A stretch of DNA of 64,000 nucleotides from Pochonia chlamydosporia 170 (Eukaryota; Ascomycota; Sordariomycetes; Hypocreales; Clavicipitaceae): positions 2,294,001-2,358,000 of the forward strand of contig NC_035793.1 of the NCBI RefSeq assembly GCF_001653235.2, in the 5' to 3' direction. The notes under the pieces are model-generated. The model was given only the letters and a program-made list of their open reading frames with translations. It did no database searches and was not told where the DNA came from. Of the stretch, positions 44,839 to 55,921 are shown piece by piece. Both the position numbers and the translations under genes were made by a program. Position 1 is the first letter of the stretch; each line of letters starts with the position of its first letter.

Positions 44839-47800
44839 ATGGCCTTGGACTCGGGGGCCAAGCGCCGTAAGATTGATCATGGCGGCTCGAGTCTCCGACA
44901 CGATGGTCTCATTGATTTCAAGTCACGAAATGCTACCCGCGTGTCATCCGCCAGCACCTTCGTGCTTCAAACCGAAGAACTACTCAAGGAGGCCAAGATG
45001 GACTATGGCAAGACACTTAAAGACGCCGATAGCCAATTGTTTCGATTGAAGACCGTCGTGGATGCGATTGAGCCACATGAGCCTCTCCCGGTGAGTCTCG
45101 CGGCTTGCAACTTCATGCAGGACATCAGCTAACCAGCTTTTTCATAAGATTGCCGACGCGACGTCGAAATTCGAGAAACAACATTGCATTACTGTGCCAT
45201 ACCCAGACCCAAAGCCTCCCAAAGATTCTCCATACAAATTATCATACGCTAAGCCTGCACAATGCAATGTCGTCGGCAGTTACGTTTCGAGGACGATGGT
45301 CAAGTCTCAAGCCGTTCTGGGTATTGACATGGTTGCTCAAATGCCTGCCTCGCTTTTCCAAGACAAAGACTATCTAAGCATGCGATATTTTTACCGTAGA
45401 GCCTACTTCATCGCTTACATCGCTGCTCAAGTTCGCAAGGAGATGGGGAATGCTGCGACACTGACTTTCGAATTTCTCAACGAAAATCCCCTTCTCCCGG
45501 TACTGGTTCTCCAGCCGTTGCCTGAGGCGGCCGAGGCGGCAGACACAACCAGTGCCAAGAAAGCAGATCCGAACGTTGCGAAGAAGAACAAAAAGAACTC
45601 CGGCTACTTCATCCGCTTAATTCCATGCGCGCCGGACAATCTCTTCCCTTGGTCGAAACTTACGCCGTCCGCAAATTGCACTCGCTTGGGAGAGACCAAG
45701 GAAAAGAAAGGAAGCAGCTCGACCTCCCCATTCTACAATTCGACTCTTAATGCCGAGAGAACCTTTATTCAGTACCTCAGAGTTTTAACATTGGCGAAGA
45801 ACGAATGTCCAGCCTTCCCGGACGCATGTGTTTTGGGCAGAATATGGCTGCAGCAGCGCGGCTTTGGCGGGTCTATATCTCAAGGCGGATTTGGCCATTT
45901 CGAATGGGCGACGATGATAGCTCTTTTGCTGCAGATGGGCGGAAGAAATGGGCAACCTGCTTTGTCTAGCTCCTTAAGCAGTACAGAGCTGTTCAAGGCC
46001 GGCATACAATTTCTGTCAACAACAGATTTCAATAAGCGGCCATTTACATTCAATTCGGCCACTGTCGATGCCAAACTAATCCGAGAAGCTGGTCCAGTCA
46101 TGTTTGATCCCGTACGGGAGCTGAATATTCTGTCAAAGATGACACCGTGGTCCGCTAGCCTTCTGCGACTTCATGCGAAATCGACATCAGATCTTCTAGC
46201 TGATGAGAGGGCTGAAAAGTTCGAGCCTACATTCATCACCAAGACCGATGTCACGTTCCAAGTCTACGATGCCGTATTCCAGATCACCAAGTCTGATTTT
46301 GCCAAATATGTAGATTCCGCTGATCGCAGCAGCATCTCCTGGAAATTCGCATTTGATGTGCAGAAAATACTCAAGAAAGCCTTTGGGAATCGTGCACAAC
46401 TAGTTCACATAGAGCTTCCATCAGTGAACCCATGGCAACTTGCCAGCCCAGCCGCGAAGCCCGCTACAGAGCTTCTTGTTGGGGTCATCTTTGACCCAGC
46501 TCATATGTCTCGGCAAATGGAGTATGGTCCACCCGCGGAGGAAGAAAAGGAGGCTGCTGTTTTCAGACAATTTTGGGGCGAAAAAGCCGAGCTGAGGCGC
46601 TTTAAAGATGGAAGCATTCGTGAATGCGTCGAGTGGAATGGCAAGTCACCTTTCCAAGTTTGTGAGGAAATCACTACCTACTGTTTAAAGGAGCACTTGA
46701 AAGTAGCAAAGGAAGACATAACTGCGCATGGAAACGGGTTCAGCTCCCTGATTGGCCTTTCTCACATGGACAAAGAGGCCTTCGACTCAGCTAGGAGAGC
46801 ATTTACGACGTTTGAAAACGACATTCGAGGTTTGGACGACCTTCCTCTTCAGATTCGCCAGTTATCACCAGTCTCACCATCTGCTCGCTACTCGTCCTTG
46901 GAGCCACCAATGCTTGGATTTCACAAGGACAATGTTGAGCCGATGGAAGTCAACTTGTACTTCGAAGCATCCAGCAAATGGCCAGAAAATCTTACGGCGA
47001 TTCAAGAAGCAAAGGTGGATTTCCTTCTTGACTTTGACCGGCGTTTAACAGCTGCCAATGACAAGCTCACAACATATCTTGGTCGTGAAAACAGAGACGT
47101 CGGCATTGACAATTTGGCATATTTGGATGTTGTGTATGAAGGCGGTGCAGCCTTCCGCCTGAGGATATACTGCGACCTGGAAGACACTTTGCTCCAGCGC
47201 CAAGTCCAAAACAAGACGCTTGATGCCCATGTGCGCGAAGAAGCCTCAGAGGCTCTCGCTTCACTTCACTGGCATTCTACCACACTACCCTTGCATACTC
47301 AAACCATCGCAACGTTTTGTACTCGCCTGCAGCCCTTGTCACAAACTATTCGCCTGGTTAAGCATTGGTTTGCCAGCCATAAACTTTGTGGACACTTCTC
47401 GGATGAACTCATTGAGCTGTTCGTCCTGCATGTCTTCATTCAGCCATATCCATGGCTAATGCCGTCGTCTCCTTCAACGGGACTTTTACGCACTCTATTT
47501 TTCTTGGCAAGGTGGGATTGGCGGGACGAACCATTGGTTGTAGATTCTGCTGAAACCATTACAACGGAGGGCCAGTCCACGATGCGACGAGAACTCGAAG
47601 CTTGGAGGAAGCGAGACCCTCACATGAACCATCCTGTTCTGTTTGTGGCCACGTCTAATGATCAGTCAGGGCTGGGCTATACTAGAGGCGGACCATCGAA
47701 GCTCATCGCATCACGGATGACTCGCCTGGCCAAGGCGGCATGTAAACTCGTTCGCGATCAAGGATTACATCTCGTGCCGAATAGTCTTTTTGAGTCGTCA

Positions 47801-48247
47801 CTCCAAGACTACGACGTTCTGATCCATCTCTCAACCAAGACTATCAAGCACATCTTGGCCGAGGCAGCCACAGAATTTGGCGCAAAGAAGCAATCACAAT
47901 ACAAGAATCTCAATGCCCGCACTGGCAAGATGCCCCTACCCATCAGAGCACACCCGTCTACCGTCCTTGCCCAAGAATTGCAACGAGCCTATGGCGACAC
48001 TTTCGTTTTCTTCTCAGGTGGACCAGAAGAGTCCGTCTTGGCGGCCATTTGGAACCCGAAACTGCAAAAGAAACAAAAGTTTAGAGCTGGACTACCGTAT
48101 AACTTCCGAAAGGTTGAGGCGGGCAATGATGCTGATGATTCGGCCCCTGACATGGTTGACGTAAATCGACAATCTATCCTACTGGAGATAGCAAGAACAG
48201 GCGGTGATATGATCAAGAAGATTGAAGTTGGGGAGGATGAGGAATAG
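44839..48247 (+). CDS. UTP22: Utp22/Nrap, small-subunit processome protein
   Basis: Two exons (44839-45090, 45149-48247, phase 0) encode 1116 residues. The Nrap family fold is a tandem of degenerate nucleotidyltransferase-like domains. Visible conserved segments include ITVPYPDPKPPKDSPYKLSY, FAFDVQKILKKAFGNRAQLV and FWGEKAELRRFKDGSIRECV. Further ones are NLAYLDVVYEGGAAFRLRIY, RLVKHWFASHKLCGHFSDEL and FIQPYPWLMPSSPSTGLLRT. The end is acidic (IKKIEVGEDEE). Utp22 works with Rrp7 and the UTP-C/CURI complexes in the nucleolus for 18S rRNA processing and links it to ribosomal protein gene transcription. The start ATG has context gaaccATGg and leads into a basic nuclear-type stretch (GAKRRKIDH). Convergent with POM152. 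Confidence 0.95.
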
Positions 48248-48624
48248 TAGGTTGCCAAGTGCAAGTCTCTTTTGGTGCGCCAATGAGTTCACGATGCGTC
48301 GCAAGGGTGGTGCGGAATGTGAGATATGGAATGCAATCACCTCGGCGTTTGTATATAAGGTCAACTATCTGCTTTGAAAGGGATACCCCATTGGGTATAT
48401 TGGACTATAAATGAACCCTTTTTCGAGTCCGTCATCATCACACCAAGCGTTCGGTTAGACATTGCTACTTGTATTGTATTCCGTAAAGGCTCAATGCCCT
48501 CCATATTCAAAATGTAACGCCAATTCCGTGGTATATATGCACATGTACAAGATAATCCTCCCATGCCCAAGGTCCATCCATTATAATCCATGCTTCTTCA
48601 TCGCGCATTTCTCTATGTTCCGTC
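48248..48624. other. Convergent intergenic region, 3' UTRs
   Basis: 377 bases between the UTP22 and POM152 stop codons. Nothing else is visible. Confidence 0.5.
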
Positions 48625-51600
48625 TCACCGTCCGTCCTTCTTCTCAGTAGCTTGCTCTGTCGAAAAGGAACAGTACTTGTCCTTAATTGCGACGACTTCG
48701 TACGTGCCTTCTTGGCTGGCTTTGATCACCTTGCTATGCTCATAAGAGGTATCGTGTCTCCTTTCCAAGACAACACTTCTGTGTCCCTTTTTGGCGTTGC
48801 TACTTCGCGTGTACGTGAATTCAAACGGAGGCGTGCCCCAGAATTCGAACAAGATGTCAACCTCGTTACCTTCATGGATATCAACGCGAGATTGCTTTCC
48901 ACGGCTAATTTGGACGCTCGGCAGAGGGTGAATCCTCTTGTGCAGGTTGACAGCTGCACGGCACTCACTGGCCTTGTCCGAAATACTGGTGATGATGAAG
49001 TCGCCGGGCTTCTCGGCCACACGGCGGAAATTTGTCGACTGTGATTTGGCATTCCAGCGCCCGTTGAAGTCATAGGCTATGTCAAACGGCGGCGTTCCCG
49101 ACAGTGTATATGCAATTCGTTCGCCAACGCAAAAGTCGTCACGAGATTCCAGCGGATAAATTGAAGGAGCATCAAAAAGCTGGATCTGGATTGACGGTCC
49201 ATTAACGTCGTACTTTTGCTGGCATCCTTTAGCGTCTCGAACACGTCGTATGCGAAGTTGCTGTGCACCGAGGCGCAAATGCTCTCTCGGTATAGGCATG
49301 GAGTAGGAGTGGGAGTTAATGGATGGAATACGGTAGGTATCTGGCACCGATCCAGACTGATGTTTGATCTCCACTTCGACGTAGAATGGCGGGACACCAG
49401 TCAAAGCGATGGGGATCTTATCTTCGTGTTCCTGTTCCTCCATACAATACTTGAATGCCTGGCCAGGTTTAGAGAAGACCGCCGTTGGCTTGGCGTTGAC
49501 GCGTTGCTTTACCACTAGCGGCTGTAGTTTCTTGTCGTTATACAGGTTGTCGGCAAGACCAATAAACTTGTAAGAGTAGTCGCCAGCTTTGCTGGTATCC
49601 ATTGATATGGATGCCTTGGAAAGTGCAGCATCAAATTCCCTGCTTCGTTCCGAGTGGGAGCCCTTTGCAACTCTGTGTTCCAACTTGTACGACACGTGGT
49701 ATGGTGGTGAACCTGGGCCTGGTTAGGATGCGTACGCAGAGAAGTGAATATATATGCCACTTTGGACTTACCTTGAAGGTTGACTTCAAATCCGTCGATA
49801 TCGCCCTCGCAGACGTCTTGCTTGACGAATGCGTCCTTACCGTTTGTTATGCTCTCAGTTTGAACGAGCGAAATTTGGGGTCTAGGGAACCAGTCCACCT
49901 GGAATGTAGAGGCAGACTTGTCGACGGTGCCTTGACACTGACTGTCCTTTACCTCTAGAATTTCATACACTCCTCGGGACTTGACGAGGAGATTATCGTT
50001 CGGTGCGGTGGCAGTTTTAGTAATTTCGCTCCCAGATTCATTCATATTCCGATACCGGATGGTCCAAGGAGATTCACCTTGTAGCCGCAAGGGGAGACGC
50101 AAGGGAGTGTCTTCCACAGCCATGATGGAGTTCTTCTGCTCTACCAACCCGAAGCCACCTCGCGGTCGCTGTCGCCGGACTGCAATCTTGATCTGATCCT
50201 GTAGGAAGGTTTTGCAACCACGCTTGTCTTGCACGCTGCTGAGAGCAAGAATATACTCTCCTCCTTTTGCAAGGACTTGTGTCTTGATCTTGAACTTGTT
50301 GTCTTCGAGGTTGGTTACGCGTTCTGTTTTGCGTTTGCCATCATGTACAGTTTCCCATTCGAGGTTAAAGGGAGGATCGCCGTTGAGGGCAACATCTATC
50401 TCGACTTCTGAATCAAGACAGGCGTTTATCGTGTCGCGCGGGTGGATGATCTTGGCCGAGGCAGCTGGTTTTACGACCTGCTCGAGAGTGATGTCTTGGC
50501 CAGACAGGGGCAAACCAGTATACACGGCGTCGCTGATGGACATGAAAACGTACTTATGACGGCCAGCCTCCTTAGGGATGAGCTCGAGTTGTGCACGCAA
50601 GCCAGGCACACGCAAGGTTTTGCCCTCAGGTGGACCATCAGAAATGATGTCGTATCGGATATCGAATGGTGGAGTGCCCACAAGGTCAAGGTCAACTCGA
50701 AGACCGATTGAGTTGCCTGCGCACTTGTCGGGTATGTCTTCGGAACGAATAGACAGATGAGGTTCCAATGGATTCAGCAACAAACAAGATGACGGTTCGT
50801 CCACTTCGCCATGACAAGAGCCACTCGTCACCGATCTGAGAGTGTATAGCCCAGATTCAGATACGAAAGGTTTGTCTCCAGAATATTTTGCTGAATGACT
50901 GAATATCGATGACTTGTCGCCATGATCCCCGCTGTTAGTTAAGGTGTCAATAGGCGAGAATTCCCATGTAATTTCATGTGATGTATCCTTGATAGAACCA
51001 GAGAGACTAAAAGAAATGGGCAGGGACTTGGCACTGCCCTTGGCCACTTTTATCGGATGTCTGAGGTCACAGCCATCCATGCGAATCTTTGGCCGTTCTC
51101 TCACCGTGAACTTTTGAGTAAGGCCCTTGGGATTGGTGACATCTACGTCTTCGCCTGGCTTGGCGTACTTGACTTCGTTTCCGAATGCGTCGTGAACTTC
51201 ATCAACAGAATACTCCCATTCTCCAGGATTGGTGAGAGATTCGTTGAGACCGACCGTGACCTTGGCAGGACGTGCCCAGGAGAAGTCGTCATTGTTAGCA
51301 ACGGCACCGCCATTTGCGCCTGCAATGAGTGGCGAGGCAAAGCCGTCGGGCTGTAGGCTTTGAAATCGAAAATCGTGATTTATGCCATTGATAGAACGGC
51401 TGTACTTGATTTTGAGTGGCGGAGTGCCAACCACTTCAAGCGACAGATCAGACAAATCGCGAATGCATCGCTGGGACGATTCAGAAGCACGAATATTGGC
51501 CCGCGGACAAGGGACCACGTAAGTTTCCTTGGTGACGCGCTGCACCTCGAGCTTGTACTCATCCAAGACTCTGCCCAGACGATAGACACCAGTCTTCTTG

Positions 51601-52570
51601 ACGACATGGAGCCAGGTGAATGCACCATTGTTGGGATCGATGCCTTGGTCGCGGATGGCTCTGGCAACCTTGTTGACTTCGCGTGTGGGGATCTTGATGG
51701 TTTCCTCCTTGTTTGTTTCGAGGTCGACACGAATCAACTCAATTTCGGCGGGCACGGTGGCATTGAAGGAGATTGGCAGCGAGGCGCCAGTCTTGTCCTT
51801 GCGGTTCAAGCAGTAGGGCAACATGTCAGGGTTGAGCACGGCTGAGCCTTCAGGAAGAATGTTGATAATTTGCCTGCCCATGATGAGCGAGTGATTGTTC
51901 AGGATGCTCGAAAGCTTCACGTTGTGCTCGGAAATGGAAATTTCGCGGTCATACAAGACCTTGGCGAAGCCGAGAAGCCATGTCTGCCAGGGTAGCTGGG
52001 TGCTCAAGATTAGACGCGAGTGTTCGAAGATGAGCATGGATGCAGCTGCGCAGTCCATTGGGATTGGAGAAGGTGACTTACAGGAATATTGAACATCAAC
52101 ATGTAGTTGAGGACGACATGCCCAGTGAAAAGGGTAGTGACGAGGAACTGGGAAAGCTCCAGCCATGGGATTCTGAGTTCGGGCAAGCCAAAGAGGAAAG
52201 CAAAATCAATGAAAATCCACTTGATAAATAACCACCAGGACGAATCGCCATCTTCAATGACTTGAAGCCAATCGTAGAGTTTCCAGGCCCATAGCAGCAC
52301 ATAAACGGCCAGTGCGTATAAACGCTGTTGAGGAGCATCGAGGAAGGTCAAGGGGATAAGAGGCTCGCTCGTGACGCGACGGCCGGTAACATTTTCGGGG
52401 GCGAGAGGAAGAGTAGGTGACTTGGCAGAGGCGGAGGCTGAATTGGAGAAGGTGGTGCCATTTGACGAAACGGTGCCGACTGTCGAGGGTGTTTGTTGGA
52501 GGTTCTGTCGTCGAGCAACGGTAGCTGGAGTTGCTGGGAACCCAGACCGCAAGCGAGGAGTCCCGCTCAT
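48625..52570 (-). CDS. POM152: Nucleoporin Pom152
   Basis: Three exons (52570-52082, about 51995-49772, 49712-48625) encode about 1266 residues. The N-terminus is a nucleoplasmic or cytoplasmic Ser/Thr-rich stretch. Hydrophobic segments follow near residues 85-160 ([58 protein letters not shown]). The lumenal part starts [20 protein letters not shown] then [17 protein letters not shown]. It contains repeated Ig-like units with recurring [49 protein letters not shown] and [12 protein letters not shown] strands. Pom152 anchors the nuclear pore membrane ring in the perinuclear lumen. Start is [15 protein letters not shown]. The first intron acceptor could be 12 nt further on (51983), removing LPWQ. 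Divergent with the deubiquitinase gene. Confidence 0.95.
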
Positions 52571-53934
52571 CGCATTCCGTATTGACAGTTGGACGAAGTT
52601 GAGCAGGAAAGCATCGAAAAGCAAGCGTGAAGGGCAAGGACAAGGTCGCAGTCAGTCGTCGCGTCTGGTGTGGCGTGGAGATGAAGCTTGCACGACACGA
52701 CACGAAACGACGATGGACGATGCACCAAACAAGAAGCTTCTGGTTAGGCAACTTTTTTGGACTCGAGTCTGGACGTGACGAGCTGCTGGGCAGGATTTAT
52801 TATGTGGACCCACCAGACCTGACCAGACCAGACCTTTCCATCTCTGCACTTTCCCATCAAATTCAACCAACCAACCAGATTGACACCAATCAGATCAATC
52901 GATGCTCTGCACCAGCCAGTCTGTTCCTGGTCTGCTTGACTTGACGCGCTATTTGCTTCTACAGTCTGTGGTCCAATGTATTTGAACATATCCAAGTATA
53001 CACTAACACAGCTCAATATGCCTCAGCACACAACGAGATATGCGATACCTTTCCCTGTTCAAATACTTCTGACCCCCCACTGTACATGTAATCCTTGTCA
53101 ATCCCATCAGAGTACTCCGTACAGCACTCCGTGAATAAGGTCAATATCAATCGGGCTCATTACACAAGTATTGTCCGCTTTTCACCGAGAAACAACTGCA
53201 TCATGTATTTCTTTTGAATCGGGTCATCTTGCTTGATACTTGGCACTCTGCACCCTTTCCTGGCTACCTAGGTATAGGTACCTACCTACCAATCTACCTA
53301 GGTACCTAGGTAGGTAAAGTAGGTACTTTCATAATATATTACCGTATACGGAGTATATCTGGTGGCCGACTCTGACTTTGTACCCGCCTTAGCCTGGCTA
53401 GTTTCTACTGCCATTGCCCAAGCCAAATACTCCCAGCCGTAACCAGAGCTGTCAGTCTGTCTTGCATTTGATACTCCGCACAATCCACAACAATTATTCC
53501 CAACTTCGTCACTTCTCCGCCATCTTCCTCTCTCTTTTTTGGTCCTTACGATATCTTGTTCTCCATTTTCCATATCCTGCATCTTGCTATATTCCAAGCC
53601 TCTTGCCTGGAATGGCCACCAACCCTGCCTAGTAACCGGGTACGTTCACTCATTTCGCCCCATCTGACCTGCAACTCCATCCATCACACATCACATATCA
53701 GGCCAACTCGGTCAAAGCTAAATGGTGCTCATAAGTAATTTTCTTCTTTTGCCACTAATGAATATCTTAGGTCAGTATCTGCCTTAAGTACCTAGGTATC
53801 TTGTGCAGCAGGAATTCCCGAATGCTACGACGAACTCCTCACTCACTCCAATAAGCACATCGCGTCAAATACCCAATTTCCACCTCGCTTGGAGCTGGGA
53901 ATATCTGTCTCCCCCTCACATTGAGCAGCACAGA
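52571..53934. other. Divergent intergenic region rich in palindromic motifs
   Basis: Contains GTCTGG-type words (52662-52672; 52803-52830), TACTCCGTA palindromes (53112-53122, 53345-53357) and the largest CCTAGGTACC block of the window (53264-53327). No gene seen. Confidence 0.55.
53264..53327. repeat. CCTAGGTACC-type palindromic block, 64 nt
   Basis: Overlapping copies of CTACCTAGGTA, GGTACCTACCTACC, TACCTAGGTACCTAGGTAGG and AGTAGGTAC form several nested inverted repeats. A smaller block lies at 53787-53800. Same family as 8614-8734. Confidence 0.8.
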
Positions 53935-55490
53935 ATGGAAAGACCAAGACGAAACACAAAACGAAAAGCTTCAGAAACCACAGAAACGCCCGATGGGCCT
54001 GCTTGCGACCTATTAGACAGGGCTTGCAGTCCCCTCTCCCCCCAAGAGATTGAAGCCTGGCCAGGTTGGATTGAGCTGGAATCTGAACCGGTAAGTTACA
54101 TGCCCCAACTCCATTCCGCGACCGTAAATGCAGCCCAATTGTTGACCTTACAAGGCCTTCTTCAACATCATTCTCCGAGATCTGGGTGTCAAGAATGTAA
54201 AAACACAGGAGCTGTTCACAATCGACCAAGCTTCTCTGGATGCACTCACGTGGGCGAAAAGACTGGCCCGGCATCCGAAAGAGACACTATCTAACAACAT
54301 GTCAGGAAACCAGTGTTTGGGCTGATATTTTTATTTCAGTATGGACCTGAACATGAGGAAGATGAGCAGACTGCAAATGCGGATAGCGAGCTATGGTTCG
54401 CGAATCAGGCAAGGCTATATCCCATACTTATCCTTCCCACGCTCTTCATTCATGGGCTAAGGGAAGGGCAAACTCCTAACAGCTGTTCGCAGACTACCAA
54501 CAATGCCTGTGCCACTGTGGCCCTCTTGAATATCATCATGAATGCCGACAACCTAGATCTCGGCGAGCGACTTCAGAACTTTAAAGAATCAACAAAAGGC
54601 TTGAGCACCGCCATCCGGGGCCACAGCATTAGTTCCAACAGCTTCATTCGCAAGATTCACAACTCCTTTACTCGCCGCATGGACCAACTTAACGCAGACT
54701 TGTGTCTAGAGAATGATGTCAGCGATTCCAAGAAATCTGTGTCGAGAAAGGCGAGTAAAAAGAAACATTTGAGCAGAAAGGCAGCGTTAGAAGAGTACGG
54801 CTATCACTTTGTTGCTTACGTTCCTTGTAATGGAAACGTATGGGAGTTGGATGGTTTACGAAACAATCCTCTCAAACTAGGTGAGATCCTGCCGGCCTTG
54901 AAAAGAGTCGTCAACAATCTAACGTGCGTAAATCAACAGGGCCGCTAAACTCCGAAGACTGGACTAACATTGCCAGACCGCATATAGAAGCAAGGATATT
55001 GCAGTACGAGGACAGTCAACTCTCATTCAACTTACTGGCTGTCTGTCGCGACCCCCTACTGCAGCACAGTCAAACCATTGCCAGCCTGCTAGCTGTGTTG
55101 CGCTTCATTCGATCCCGCATGGCGGACAGCCATGTTTTCAATGAACTCATATCTGCAGAAGAGCCTCTCCTGGACATCAATAACCAAGCTCAACTCGCCG
55201 AGTTTCATTTAACACGCTCCGACATTGAAGATACCGAGATACCCGATCATCTACTGGCCGCAGCATCCCGTGCGAGTCGGGAAATTCAGGATGCATACGA
55301 ACTTTATCAGAAACTTTGTATAGAAGCGAAAGCTGCCATGGGTGAATTTCGCGCCGAGTTGATCGCAGTGGAGGAAGACGAGCGACGAGTCAAAGGCCGA
55401 AAGCGGGATTACGGTAGCGCTTTACATAGCTGGGTGAAAAAACTAGCAGAAAAAGGGGTCTTGGAAGATATCATTAAAATGTCATCATGA
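53935..55490 (+). CDS. UCH37/UCHL5-type ubiquitin C-terminal hydrolase
   Basis: Five exons (53935-54090, 54155-54249, 54306-54408, 54493-54880, 54940-55490) encode 430 residues. The UCH domain spans about residues 44-275. It includes IEAWPGWIELESEPAFFNII, KPVFGLIFLFQYG and WFANQTTNNACATVALLNII. Catalytic residues are Cys124 in NNACAT, His223 in GYHFVAYVP and Asp238 in WELDGL. The His-Asp spacing of 15 equals that of human UCH37. The C-terminal helical extension with SQLSFNLLAVCRDPL and HSWVKKLAEKGVLEDIIK is the ULD-type region that binds proteasomal Rpn13 or INO80. A Lys-rich insert of about 20 residues precedes the catalytic His. Intron 3 has a GC donor and is 84 nt with no stop, so an unspliced form would insert 28 residues just before the active site. 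Confidence 0.92.
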
Positions 55491-55921
55491 ATTCTTCATG
55501 TCTGTGGACTGATATCATGGCGCTGGCGACGGACATTAGAATATATATGAACTATAAACATCTTGGTGTATGTAAATCCAACGCGGGTCGCAAAGCACTT
55601 TGCAGATTGAGCTGCCGAAAGCCAGTGGCAGGACCAGTAAGAAAATCAGAATCCCCCCCAAACTTGTGTCGTTTGACATGATCCATTCGACACTTGGGCA
55701 ATATGTAATTGAAACCCCAGGAACAAAGTTGAAAACAAAAGTGAAAAACTGTACACACTAATATTGGCCAAGCTGTCCCTTTTAGCTGACCTATCCGAAA
55801 TGATGTTGCCTACCCATGAAAGCCCAATTCTTATATGCCCAGTAATTACATCTCGCTCGCAAAGAGTATTTAAACAGTTTCCCCAATCCACGACCAATCA
55901 TTGGGCTGAAGTCATCAGTCA
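55491..55921. other. Convergent intergenic region, 3' UTRs
   Basis: 431 bases between the stop codons of the deubiquitinase and F-box genes. No gene seen. Confidence 0.5.
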
